A stretch of 64,000 nt of DNA from Alkalihalobacterium chitinilyticum (GTDB lineage Bacteria > Bacillota > Bacilli > Bacillales > Bacillaceae_F). The stretch lies in contig NZ_JAOTPO010000014.1 of assembly GCF_029028005.1 (NCBI RefSeq), positions 80,184 through 144,183 on the forward strand, given 5' to 3'. The notes beneath the pieces were generated by a model. The model was given only the letters and a program-made list of their open reading frames with translations. It was not told where the DNA came from and did no database searches. Below, one piece after another: positions 9,111 to 17,368 of this stretch. Numbering within the stretch: the first letter of the stretch is position 1; each line of letters opens with the position of its first letter. A program made the translations under genes and the position numbers.

Positions 9111-10013
9111 ATGGATAGAATTAAAATGGGAGAGGATTTATCTTTCTCGAAAATCGTTCATGGGCATTGGAGATTAAATGATTGGAACTTAACGACAAAA
9201 GAGCTTCTTCATTTAACTCATGCTTGTCTAGAAAAAGGATTAACGACGTTCGATCATGCCGATATATACGGGGATTATACTTGTGAAGAGCGTTTTGGCG
9301 AAGTCTTAAAACTCGAGCCTAGTTTGCGCTCTAACATAGAAATTGTTACAAAATGCGGGATTAAGCTTTTATCAAACAAGCATCCAGACCATTACATAAA
9401 GCATTATGATACGAGTAAAGATTATATTATAAAGTCGGTCAATCAATCGTTAAACAATCTTGCTACAGATTATATCGACGTGCTGTTAATTCATCGTCCG
9501 GACCCATATATGGATCCGAGTGAAGTAGCGGAAGCTTTTATCCAATTAAAGGCTGATGGTAAAGTGCGGGCATTTGGCGTATCCAATTTTACCCCGTCTC
9601 AAGTTGCGATGCTCGATTCCTATTTACCGTTTTCGTTAGTGACCAATCAGATTGAACTGTCTGTTTTACATACAACCCCATTTCTTGATGGGTCGATTGA
9701 CCAATGCCTAGAAAGAAGGATGTCACCGATGGCGTGGTCACCGTTAGCGGGAGGCCGAGTCTTCACAGGAGAAGATGACCAATCAGTACGAGTTCGTGAA
9801 ACGATAACCAAATTGAAAGATGAGCTAAATGTGGTGTCCATTGATCAAGTCATGTTAGCGTGGCTGCTGCAACATCCAGCCAATATCGTCCCTATAATTG
9901 GAACAGGGAATTTAGAGAGAATTGAACGTTCGATAGAGGCATTAGACATCAAGCTGACGAGACAACAGTGGTTTGACGTTTGGGAGTCTTCCCTTGGCCA
10001 TGAGGTACCTTAA
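9111..10013 (+). CDS. Aldo/keto reductase family oxidoreductase (YdhF/YcsN type)
   Basis: NADPH-dependent TIM-barrel oxidoreductase, 300 aa, resembling E. coli YdhF from its start (RIKMGEDLSFSKIVHGHWRL). Visible: DHADIYGDYTCEERFGE (Asp and Tyr of the active site), TKCGIK (Lys), VLLIHRPDPYMDP (His), GVSNFT, and IIGTGNLERIE near the cofactor phosphate site. ATG 9111 follows CGAGGAG at 8 nt; a GTG at 9102 lies inside that ribosome site and is rejected. It stands alone, so the physiological substrate is unknown. Confidence 0.9.
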   Translation: MDRIKMGEDLSFSKIVHGHWRLNDWNLTTKELLHLTHACLEKGLTTFDHADIYGDYTCEERFGEVLKLEPSLRSNIEIVTKCGIKLLSNKHPDHYIKHYDTSKDYIIKSVNQSLNNLATDYIDVLLIHRPDPYMDPSEVAEAFIQLKADGKVRAFGVSNFTPSQVAMLDSYLPFSLVTNQIELSVLHTTPFLDGSIDQCLERRMSPMAWSPLAGGRVFTGEDDQSVRVRETITKLKDELNVVSIDQVMLAWLLQHPANIVPIIGTGNLERIERSIEALDIKLTRQQWFDVWESSLGHEVP

Positions 10014-10144
10014 CCAAATGTGTTCCAAAAACAGGCCTCTTAGCGCTTGTCGTTGATAAACCTGGCATATTTCGGATTTTCGCTATCTAGCAGCAGTGCG
10101 GGTGAATAGTGGTGGTCGCCTGCATGTTAATGCTGACATACGAA

Positions 10145-10335
10145 ATGAGCGGACTCACAGGCCCTTATTTCTGTAAAAACGGCTCTTTTTTTAATTTGAA
10201 GGACTCAGAGGCTCTTATTTACTACCTTTCGTGTTGTTTTCGAATAAATTTAAGCAAATAGGGTGCTCTCAGTCCGCCAAACGCCTAAATATGGTGGTTT
10301 TTATTAAAATAAGGTCCTCTCAGTCCACCAAAGAG
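10145..10335. repeat. Cluster of four degenerate intergenic inverted repeats
   Basis: The 614-bp gap 10014-10627 has no supportable gene. It carries four related units of about 24 bp: 10149-10173 and 10199-10223 read GGACTCA(C/G)AGGC(C/T)CTTATTT, while 10256-10279 and 10307-10330 are the reverse complement (AAATAAGGTCCTCTCAGTCC). Paired, they can form a long stem-loop. A further pair of weaker copies seems present near 34935-34978. Confidence 0.6.
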
Positions 10336-10627
10336 TATCAGTAGTCGAAAAGCTACACTTTAAGCTAGTGCTGTTAACGAAATCAGTGGGGGCTCAAGTC
10401 TACCATATGCCGGAATGCCGGCGCTTTCACTTTTCAAAATAGTTGCAGGCATAATTTGCTCGAAGTCGCTTTGTTCGGTGAAACGCAGCCAGGAGCAGGT
10501 CCCTGTTTTTACAGCGTCAGTCGACAGCACAAACCCTTAATGATCAGGCGTCTTTTACTTTTTTTCGCACATCTTCTTTTTTTCATTTAAAATAGAAGAA
10601 ACAATATGATACGTAAGGATTGAGAAG

Positions 10628-12535
10628 ATGAGCATTTTTACAGTTGAAAATTTATATAAATCATTCGGTGAAAAAGTATTATTCGACCATATTTCCTTTG
10701 CCATTGGTGAACGGGAACGAATTGGTCTAATTGGAGTTAACGGAACGGGGAAATCGACATTATTGAAGGTACTCTCCAAAGAAGAAGGGATGGAAGATGG
10801 GAAGCTCACCCATTCCAACCAGTTGCAGGTTGAATATCTTCCGCAACAACCTGATTTAGACGACAACCTAACAACATTAGAGCAAATTTATTACGGTGAC
10901 TCGCTGATCATGAAAGTGATGCGGGAGTATGAGCAAGCCCTGCATGAACTTCAAAATCAGCCAGAAAGTAATCAACTTCAAGAACGTCTTTTAAAAATTC
11001 AAGCGAAGATGGATGAGTGTGAGGCATGGGAGGCTAACACCGTTGCCAAAACGGTACTGACTCGTCTGGGGATTACTGATTTTACGAAAAAAGTAAAATA
11101 TCTATCTGGTGGCCAAAAGAAACGTGTAGCAATTGCGAAAGCGTTAATTCAACCTGCAGATTTACTTATATTAGATGAGCCGACGAACCATTTAGACAAT
11201 GAAACGATTGAATGGTTAGAAGGCTATTTAGCTCAGTATAAAGGGTCGCTCATCATGGTAACGCACGATCGTTATTTTCTTAATCGAGTGACCAATCGGA
11301 TTTATGAATTAGATCAAGGGCAGCTTTATACGTATGAGGGAAATTACGAGACGTTCCTAGAGAAAAAAGCGGAACGTGAAGCGCTCGCAGAACAAAGTGA
11401 AGCGAAACGTCAAAACTTATTACGAAGGGAGCTGGCGTGGTTACAACGAGGGGCTAAAGCACGAACGACGAAACAAAAAGCCCGAATCCAGCGTGCCGAG
11501 GAGTTAAGAGATCAAAAAGGCCTTTCACAAAGAGGTGATGTTGATTTTGCAATCGGCTCCACCCGACTTGGAAAAAAAGTAATTGAAGTAAAAGATATAT
11601 CAAAGTCTTACGGGGACCACAAGCTGTTTCAGCACCTAAATTATTTAATCGTTCCAGGGGAAAGATTAGGAATTATTGGGCCAAATGGAACAGGGAAATC
11701 TACCTTATTAAATATTTTAGCGAGTAGAATTGAACCGAGTGAAGGTGAAATTGAAGTCGGTGAAACCGTAAAAATCGCTTATTATACGCAAGATGATGAA
11801 GAACTCGATGGGAATTTACGAGTCATTGATTACATTAAAGAAGGTGCTGAGATCGTTCGGACGGTGGATAATCAAATTATTACGGCTGAGCAAATGTTAG
11901 AACGGTTTTTGTTCCCTCGGGCGATGCAATGGACGTATATTCGCAGATTGTCTGGAGGCGAACGCCGCCGCCTTTATTTACTTCGTGTCCTGATGGAAGA
12001 GCCGAATGTTTTATTTCTCGATGAGCCGACGAATGACCTTGATACACAGACACTGAGTGTATTAGAAGATTACTTAGATCAATTTCCAGGAGTTGTTTTA
12101 ACGGTATCCCATGATCGTTACTTCTTAGATCGTGTAGTTGATCACTTGCTCGTCTTTGAAGGGAACGGTTCAATCAGCCGTTATCAAGGGGCGTATTCGG
12201 AATTTATGGAAGACAAGCGACTGGAAAAAGAACTGGAACTTCAAGAAAGAAAAGCGAAAGTGCAAGAAACGAAAGAACAACCGAAAAAGAAGGAACAACG
12301 AAAAAAGTTATCGTATAAAGATCAACAAGAGTGGAATACCATCGAGGAGCGCATTTCAAAGCTGGAATTAAAAATTGAACAAATTGAAGCGGATATTGTG
12401 GCAGCAGGCAGTGATTTCGGGAAAATTAATGACTTAATGAAAGAACAGAAACAAACTGAAGAAGAGTTGGAACAAGCGATGGAACGGTGGGAAGAGCTTT
12501 CCCTATTAGTTGAGGAAATCGAAGGCCAAAAATAA
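10628..12535 (+). CDS. yfmR: ABC-F family ATPase YfmR (Uup-like)
   Basis: Ribosome-associated ABC-F protein without membrane segments, 635 aa. Two ABC cassettes: Walker A GVNGTGKST near residue 38 and GPNGTGKST near 355, signatures LSGGQKKRVAIAKAL and LSGGERRRLYLLRVL, and Walker B LLILDEPTNHLD and VLFLDEPTNDLD. The linker between them is short (QRGAKARTTKQKARIQRAEEL), and residues about 545-635 form a charged coiled coil, the Uup/YfmR hallmark. In B. subtilis YfmR helps ribosomes past difficult peptide bonds alongside EF-P (family knowledge). The next gene starts 11 nt later, probably the same transcript. Confidence 0.9.
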   Translation: MSIFTVENLYKSFGEKVLFDHISFAIGERERIGLIGVNGTGKSTLLKVLSKEEGMEDGKLTHSNQLQVEYLPQQPDLDDNLTTLEQIYYGDSLIMKVMREYEQALHELQNQPESNQLQERLLKIQAKMDECEAWEANTVAKTVLTRLGITDFTKKVKYLSGGQKKRVAIAKALIQPADLLILDEPTNHLDNETIEWLEGYLAQYKGSLIMVTHDRYFLNRVTNRIYELDQGQLYTYEGNYETFLEKKAEREALAEQSEAKRQNLLRRELAWLQRGAKARTTKQKARIQRAEELRDQKGLSQRGDVDFAIGSTRLGKKVIEVKDISKSYGDHKLFQHLNYLIVPGERLGIIGPNGTGKSTLLNILASRIEPSEGEIEVGETVKIAYYTQDDEELDGNLRVIDYIKEGAEIVRTVDNQIITAEQMLERFLFPRAMQWTYIRRLSGGERRRLYLLRVLMEEPNVLFLDEPTNDLDTQTLSVLEDYLDQFPGVVLTVSHDRYFLDRVVDHLLVFEGNGSISRYQGAYSEFMEDKRLEKELELQERKAKVQETKEQPKKKEQRKKLSYKDQQEWNTIEERISKLELKIEQIEADIVAAGSDFGKINDLMKEQKQTEEELEQAMERWEELSLLVEEIEGQK

Positions 12536-12546
12536 CAGGTGGTTAA

Positions 12547-13317
12547 ATGAAAGAAAAAATCAAAAACATTCTTTCAGAGATGGAAGCGGCACATCATATA
12601 AAAATTATTTATGCGTGTGAAGCAGGCAGTAGAGCTTGGGGTACGGCTTCTTCTGACAGTGATTACGATGTTCGTTTTATCTATATCCACCCCATAAACT
12701 GGTATCTATCGATTGAGCAAAAGCGAGAGGTATTGGAATTCCCCGTCACGAAGGAACTAGACATGGTCGGATGGGATCTAAGAAAAGCGTTAGCATTATT
12801 AAACAAGTCCAACCCTACGCTGTTGGAGTGGTTACAATCGAGCATCGTTTATTATGAAAAGGACGAGATTGTGAATGAACTGCGTTTGCTTTCACATAGT
12901 ACGTTTTCCGCTAAAACCTGTTTGTATCATTACCTCAATATGGCGAAACGTAATGTAAAAGGAGCGTTTAACAGCCCCAGTGCTAACGTCAAGCTCGTCT
13001 TAAATGTTGTAAAACCATTACTAGCCTGTAGTTGGATAGAGAAAAATCATTCCATTCCGCCAAATCAACTTCAACATTTAATGAATGCAGAACTAACTCC
13101 AAGTCCACTTCGATCTGAAATAGATGGGTTATTGGCGAACAAATTAAAAAAAGTTGAAGAAGTAAAAACAGAAGAATTGATTGCAACACAAGAATATGTG
13201 GCTGAACGAATAGTTCAACTGAGCGATTATATAAAAGCGCTAGAGGAAGATAAACAAAACTTTACAGAAGCATTAGACCAATTTTTCCAAACAACTTTAG
13301 GTAAGATTTGGAATTAA
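12547..13317 (+). CDS. Nucleotidyltransferase YcgL/RlaP family
   Basis: 256 aa predicted nucleotidyltransferase of the family called RlaP when next to RNA ligases; resembles B. subtilis YcgL. The catalytic pattern is clear: AGSRAWG at residues about 24-30, then SDSDYDVRFIY with the two metal-binding Asp, and the third acidic position in KELDMVGWDLRKAL. A helical C-terminal domain follows. It follows yfmR by 11 nt and is probably co-transcribed. Biochemical substrate is unknown. Confidence 0.85.
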   Translation: MKEKIKNILSEMEAAHHIKIIYACEAGSRAWGTASSDSDYDVRFIYIHPINWYLSIEQKREVLEFPVTKELDMVGWDLRKALALLNKSNPTLLEWLQSSIVYYEKDEIVNELRLLSHSTFSAKTCLYHYLNMAKRNVKGAFNSPSANVKLVLNVVKPLLACSWIEKNHSIPPNQLQHLMNAELTPSPLRSEIDGLLANKLKKVEEVKTEELIATQEYVAERIVQLSDYIKALEEDKQNFTEALDQFFQTTLGKIWN

Positions 13318-13348
13318 TTAATCTAAAACTATACTATTAATAACAAAA

Positions 13349-13388
13349 GCTGCCTGATCCAGAGTACAATAAATGGGTCAGGCTTTTT
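13349..13388 (+). terminator. Terminator after yfmR-nucleotidyltransferase unit
   Basis: Stem AGCTGCCTGATCC / GGGTCAGGCTTT (one G-T pair) followed by TTTTTCG, 30 nt after the stop. Confidence 0.8.
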
Positions 13389-13532
13389 CGTTTGTTCGCT
13401 GTTACTGTGTAACGGTTAGAGGAGTATGAAAAGAAGTCAGAAAAAATCGAAACTTATTAGTAATGCAAACGTATATATGGTTTAGTTATGAAGAGAACTT
13501 AGTATTAAAAAAATCTGAGGAGAGGTGTAAGC

Positions 13533-14087
13533 GTGAATAAGAAACAAATGATGTTCATGATAGGGTTATTTGTCATAGCGATTGTCATTGGTGGTTTTAT
13601 GTATGATGAATACCAGCAATCGTATCCAGAACCTCAACAAGCGTTATTTGCCACCGATCCTAATCTAATCTTAATTCCTGCCTACAAGATCGGTAATGAG
13701 GCTTTATTCTTCTTATTTAAAGAAGGGAAACATTTAGGTGCAGCTCAATTAAAAAAAGGATTACTTGGCTGGAAACCGCCAATGATTACGTACAGTCCTT
13801 TAGGTGATGTCGATGCCTACGATAAGCTATCAGGGTATCAAGGATATGGTGGTCACTTAATCTACGGGTTAATTCCAGATGGAACCCGTTATGAAGTAAT
13901 TGTCGAGGAGGAACCAGCTGGACTATTGCCATTAGCGATGCTGCCGGAAGACGAAGTGGAAGAATTAGGCCTCGAAGGTTTCTACCTTTGGTATTACGAA
14001 AGTGGTGACACGATTAGAGGCGGCACGATTTATTTACGGGACCTTAACACCGGAAAGATTGTCGATGAATATACAATTTCTAAGTAG
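13533..14087 (+). CDS. Unknown membrane-anchored protein
   Basis: 184 aa, GTG start behind GAGGAGAGG. One N-terminal membrane helix (residues about 5-24, MMFMIGLFVIAIVIGGFMY), the rest extracytoplasmic by the positive-inside rule. The outer part contains a KKGLLGWKPPMITYS stretch similar in style to many Bacillus signal-anchored proteins that monitor the envelope, but I recognise no named domain. It opens a run of five small envelope genes all on the plus strand. Confidence 0.7.
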   Translation: MNKKQMMFMIGLFVIAIVIGGFMYDEYQQSYPEPQQALFATDPNLILIPAYKIGNEALFFLFKEGKHLGAAQLKKGLLGWKPPMITYSPLGDVDAYDKLSGYQGYGGHLIYGLIPDGTRYEVIVEEEPAGLLPLAMLPEDEVEELGLEGFYLWYYESGDTIRGGTIYLRDLNTGKIVDEYTISK

Positions 14088-14137
14088 AAAAGCGTTAACT
14101 GTGATCTATAGTACTTACTGAAAGGAGTGGGGAGTTT

Positions 14138-14431
14138 TTGAAATTTGATATCCTTGGCATTCTCTTAACGTTAGGACTCTTTATACTTATTTTTTCACCG
14201 ATCCTATTTTCAAAAAAGCAGAAAGATAGCACTGAATCTATTGGCTGGGCTGGACTCTTTAAATCAAGGTGGTTTGGTATACCATTCATTTTTCTTTTGC
14301 TATTTGGGAACTACTCAGAACTTGCATTTCTTAATTTAGCACTTATCATTACATGTTCTATCATTGCTTCTTTCTTGATTTCATTCATAGCAAATCGAAA
14401 ATTATTGGTGAAAAGCAAAGATGTGTCATAA
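14138..14431 (+). CDS. Small integral membrane protein, unknown
   Basis: 97 aa from TTG 14138, preceded by AAAGGAGTGGGGAG. Three hydrophobic stretches (about 5-24, 47-63 and 67-85) make it an integral membrane protein. No family recognised. It lies 50 nt after the preceding anchored protein and 32 nt before the next gene, so these may be one operon. Confidence 0.6.
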   Translation: MKFDILGILLTLGLFILIFSPILFSKKQKDSTESIGWAGLFKSRWFGIPFIFLLLFGNYSELAFLNLALIITCSIIASFLISFIANRKLLVKSKDVS

Positions 14432-14463
14432 GGTGAAATGGGTAATGAAGGGAGAATTAGTCA

Positions 14464-14862
14464 GTGGCCAATTTTAAGAAAGTGCCATTAAAAGAAAGGG
14501 TAATATCTGGAGCCGTTGTATTTGTTATTTTTATTTCGTTCAGTTACTATACTCAACTATTTAAACCTGTTAATTCATTAGACTTATATCAATTATTATC
14601 TTTTGCGAAAAGTTTTGAAAAGGCGCAAAGTTTGATGTTAGATGGGTATGAGGCTAATTTTAAGGAAGAAGATTATGAATTTATCACGAGTATAGATAAT
14701 CAAGCAAACAGTATAAACCAATTTACTCTTTTTGAATATGAAGAGAAAACGTATCTGATTAAAACTTCACCAGGTACACGAGGTTTTCAAAAATTAAAAG
14801 TTCATGCAATTGAAGAGGTACCACCAGAAGTAAGAAATTATTTTCTTGAATTGGCTCCATAA
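14464..14862 (+). CDS. Unknown protein with N-terminal membrane anchor
   Basis: 132 aa from GTG 14464 with GAAGGGAG about a dozen nt upstream. Residues about 11-27 (VISGAVVFVIFISFSYY) are a membrane anchor; the remainder is a soluble, mixed-charge domain ending in EVPPEVRNYFLELAP. Similar short anchored proteins are common as paralog clusters in Bacillus accessory regions. No domain recognised. Confidence 0.6.
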   Translation: MANFKKVPLKERVISGAVVFVIFISFSYYTQLFKPVNSLDLYQLLSFAKSFEKAQSLMLDGYEANFKEEDYEFITSIDNQANSINQFTLFEYEEKTYLIKTSPGTRGFQKLKVHAIEEVPPEVRNYFLELAP

Positions 14863-14942
14863 ATATTTTTTTAATAAAAGGTAAAAAAGAGTAGATAGAA
14901 AATGTATATCGTACGCGACATAGAAATGGAGGAAGTGCTATT

Positions 14943-15278
14943 TTGAAGAAGTTTTTTGCTCTTATTCTATGCACCTTTTATTTGTTAGGTATTTTCGGTT
15001 GTTCCCACAACGAAAAAGAGGAAAGTTTGTCCGATAGACGACCGATGATTATGGTAAATGAAAGGATCTACATGGATACTGGGAAAGAAATACCACTAGA
15101 AATTGGTGATCATGCAATATCCGGAGTAATAACATCATCGGTAAAAAGCACAGAAAAACCCGCACAGAATGGGGAAAGTAACTTTGGTTACGAAGGTGCA
15201 CAATATGCTTTATATGATGAAGGTCTTGTAGTGTTAATACAAGAAAAATGGATTTTTTTTAAAGAAGATATAGAATGA
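14943..15278 (+). CDS. Small lipoprotein, unknown
   Basis: 111 aa from TTG 14943 behind ATGGAGGAAG. Signal peptide with lipobox LGIFGC (Cys20), so an outer-leaflet lipoprotein after processing. The mature part has VNERIYMDTGKEIPLEIG, GVITSSV, SNFGYEGAQYALYDEGLVV and KWIFF, a pattern I have seen in widespread uncharacterised Firmicutes lipoproteins (no function known). Confidence 0.75.
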   Translation: MKKFFALILCTFYLLGIFGCSHNEKEESLSDRRPMIMVNERIYMDTGKEIPLEIGDHAISGVITSSVKSTEKPAQNGESNFGYEGAQYALYDEGLVVLIQEKWIFFKEDIE

Positions 15279-15350
15279 TAGGTTCATAATGATCATTGTG
15301 ACACCAGTCTTCAGTGATTATGAATTTTAATAAAACTAGGAGGGGGTTAA

Positions 15351-15779
15351 ATGAAAAGAAAATGGTTTCTAATTATTGGACTTGTAATAATAATCTTTTT
15401 CTCTATTAACATTTTTAATGATTATAGAGCAAAGGGATTAGACGATTTAATTAGTTTTAATTCTACTGATTTCGATTCGTTTGTCTTTAATGAGGGTCAC
15501 GAGCACTTAGAAGTAAGAACTGATAAAAAGGAACATGCAGAAAAGCTAGACGATTTTCTAAGTCAATATCGAGTTAAAAGGATGAATGATAATGAGTGGG
15601 ATAGTGATGTTTCAGAAGAAGAAGGCTTTATGCTTACTATCTACTCCAAAAATAAACCTATAATGGCTTCCATTTATGAAAGGCGTGTACATTTTTTAAA
15701 TGAAGGTAAGTATTATAATGTTTTAAATGGACCAATCGATATGGATTGGGTCAATAATTATATTCAGGAATACCAATAA
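15351..15779 (+). CDS. Unknown protein with N-terminal membrane anchor
   Basis: 142 aa, ATG behind AGGAGGGGG. Residues 5-23 are a membrane helix (WFLIIGLVIIIFFSINIF); the rest is an acidic external domain (SDVSEEEGFMLTIYSK). No known domain. Same strand and style as its neighbours. Confidence 0.65.
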   Translation: MKRKWFLIIGLVIIIFFSINIFNDYRAKGLDDLISFNSTDFDSFVFNEGHEHLEVRTDKKEHAEKLDDFLSQYRVKRMNDNEWDSDVSEEEGFMLTIYSKNKPIMASIYERRVHFLNEGKYYNVLNGPIDMDWVNNYIQEYQ

Positions 15780-15845
15780 TCATAATCTAAAACGTAATAT
15801 TCTTAAAGTAACGGAGAGCTTTAGTGCCAAAAGGGGAGGGAAAAG

Positions 15846-16671
15846 TTGAGGAGCCGCGACAAGATAATAGTACTAGTAATAATTATCTTTACCATTAGTT
15901 ATACGGGCAAGGGTTATGCGGAAGAAAATAATGTGTCTCTTGATGTTTTTCTTTCTGGTAATGGTAGTTACGATGGAATATTTCAATATCAGATGGTGCG
16001 TACCTATACTAACAAGACAAATGAGATACAAGTCTTTTCAGAGAGCTTTCAATTAGGAGTTAATGATAATCTAAATGTTGGTTTTGTTCAGCTAGTTAAT
16101 TTAGCTGATGAACTAACTTTTGAGAACTTGGGCAACGGTTCATACCAAATTTCAGGTAGGTTACAACCAAAAGAAGCAGCATCAATTACAATTTATAAGC
16201 AGACTGATGGGTTTAAGTCGAGGTGGCAGCTCGACAGTGACTACATACGGTGATCGTTTTCTGCTATTAAGCAGCATAGAAAATATTTTGCCCCGCATTT
16301 TTACTATCAAATTTAATTACCCTGCAGATGTTTATAAAATTACTGATTTTTCTAGTTTAAATGTAACAAATCTTAAGGGGGAAATGAAAAGATTTACCCC
16401 TAGCAGAGTTGAGGGAAAGTTGCCGATGGACAGTTGGTATATGACTAATGAAGATGAACTTATAAATGAAGATGACTTTGTTAGAAAAATAGATTTCGAA
16501 AATGCTGATAGCGTTGATTTAGAGCTAGCATATCAAGTAAGACCAAATACAACTCCAACTTATTTGATCTATATTGCAATCGGAATAGCTAGTCTTTCAT
16601 TGCTATTTTCAGTTTTACTTTCAGGAAGATTGAGTAAATTAAAAAAATCCAATAAAGAGCAACCTTTTTAA
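15846..16671 (+). pseudogene. Secreted, C-terminally anchored protein broken by a frameshift
   Basis: Two overlapping frames make one protein. The first (15846-16253, TTG start behind GGGGAGGG) has a signal peptide (VLVIIIFTISYTGKGYA) and a beta-rich domain, ending QLDSDYIR-stop. The second continues from about 16249 as GDRFLLLSSIENILPRIFTIKF and ends with a membrane helix (YLIYIAIGIASLSLLFSVLL) and a basic tail. Removing one base near 16248 (or adding two) restores a single chain of about 275 aa, with the architecture of a WxL/DUF916-like or surface protein anchored by its C-terminus. No family confirmed. The separate ATG at 16120 is not a natural start. Confidence 0.7.
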
Positions 16672-16812
16672 ACTAAACGGATGTTTTTCTTTAAGAAGGA
16701 AGTGGGGCAATTCCGTTCCTTGTTGGCTATCTTTCATATATAAGAAGGCGATGGAGAATGTAGGGGGCAGTGCTCGATCTTATTAGGAATACAACATATG
16801 GGAGTGTTCTTA

Positions 16813-17280
16813 TTGATAAAATTCTTTGAATATAACTGGAAAGTAAGAGATGAGTGGTTTGACTGGTGCGCCCAAGTAGCGACTGAAGAGTTGATAAAAG
16901 AACGCAGAGGTGGAGTGGGAAGTATTTTATATACCTTTTTTCATATTATTGATGTCGAATATAGCTGGATTCGTGGTATTCAGAAGAAGGAAGACGTAAC
17001 ATTTCAGTTTGAAGACTATAATTCACTTAGAAAGGTTAAACCTCTATCAGATGAATTACGCAATGAAATAGCTAAGTTTTTACAATCAAATTTAGATGGT
17101 TTAAAGGGAAAAGTTATAAGTGTTTCTTGGGATGAAGAAAAATACACTGTCGATGAAATACTTCACCATATAATTGCACACGAAATTCATCATATCGGTC
17201 AACTCTCAGTTTGGTCAAGAGAACTAGGATTACAACCTGTATCTGCTAGTTTTATTGGAAAAGGGATTCATACTTATTGA
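16813..17280 (+). CDS. DinB superfamily protein
   Basis: 155 aa four-helix-bundle protein. I use TTG 16813 because GGGAGTG sits 6 nt before it and the product then begins IKFFEYNWKVRDEWF, the usual DinB-family beginning; ATG 16798 has no ribosome site. Metal-binding histidines are visible: FFHIIDVEYSW in the middle and EILHHIIAHEIHHIGQLSVW near the end. The family includes bacillithiol- or mycothiol-dependent transferases and damage-inducible proteins; the substrate here is unknown. Confidence 0.85.
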   Translation: MIKFFEYNWKVRDEWFDWCAQVATEELIKERRGGVGSILYTFFHIIDVEYSWIRGIQKKEDVTFQFEDYNSLRKVKPLSDELRNEIAKFLQSNLDGLKGKVISVSWDEEKYTVDEILHHIIAHEIHHIGQLSVWSRELGLQPVSASFIGKGIHTY

Positions 17281-17308
17281 AGTAAAGGTGCTTTTATTGA
17301 ATAAAAAT

Positions 17309-17343
17309 TAATCTAGGACCATTTTAGTTTTGGTCCTAGATTA
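17309..17343. terminator. Bidirectional terminator between convergent genes
   Basis: Stem TAATCTAGGACCA / TGGTCCTAGATTA, 9-nt loop, with A/T-rich flanks on both sides; lies between the DinB gene and the minus-strand zinc lipoprotein. Confidence 0.75.
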
Positions 17344-17368
17344 GTTTTGAGAAGCATGACCGTTAATA

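Noticed and set aside
16120..16671. Independent gene starting at ATG 16120
   Set aside because: Its first 40 residues overlap the real frame of the upstream ORF and look random; it is the second half of a frameshifted gene.
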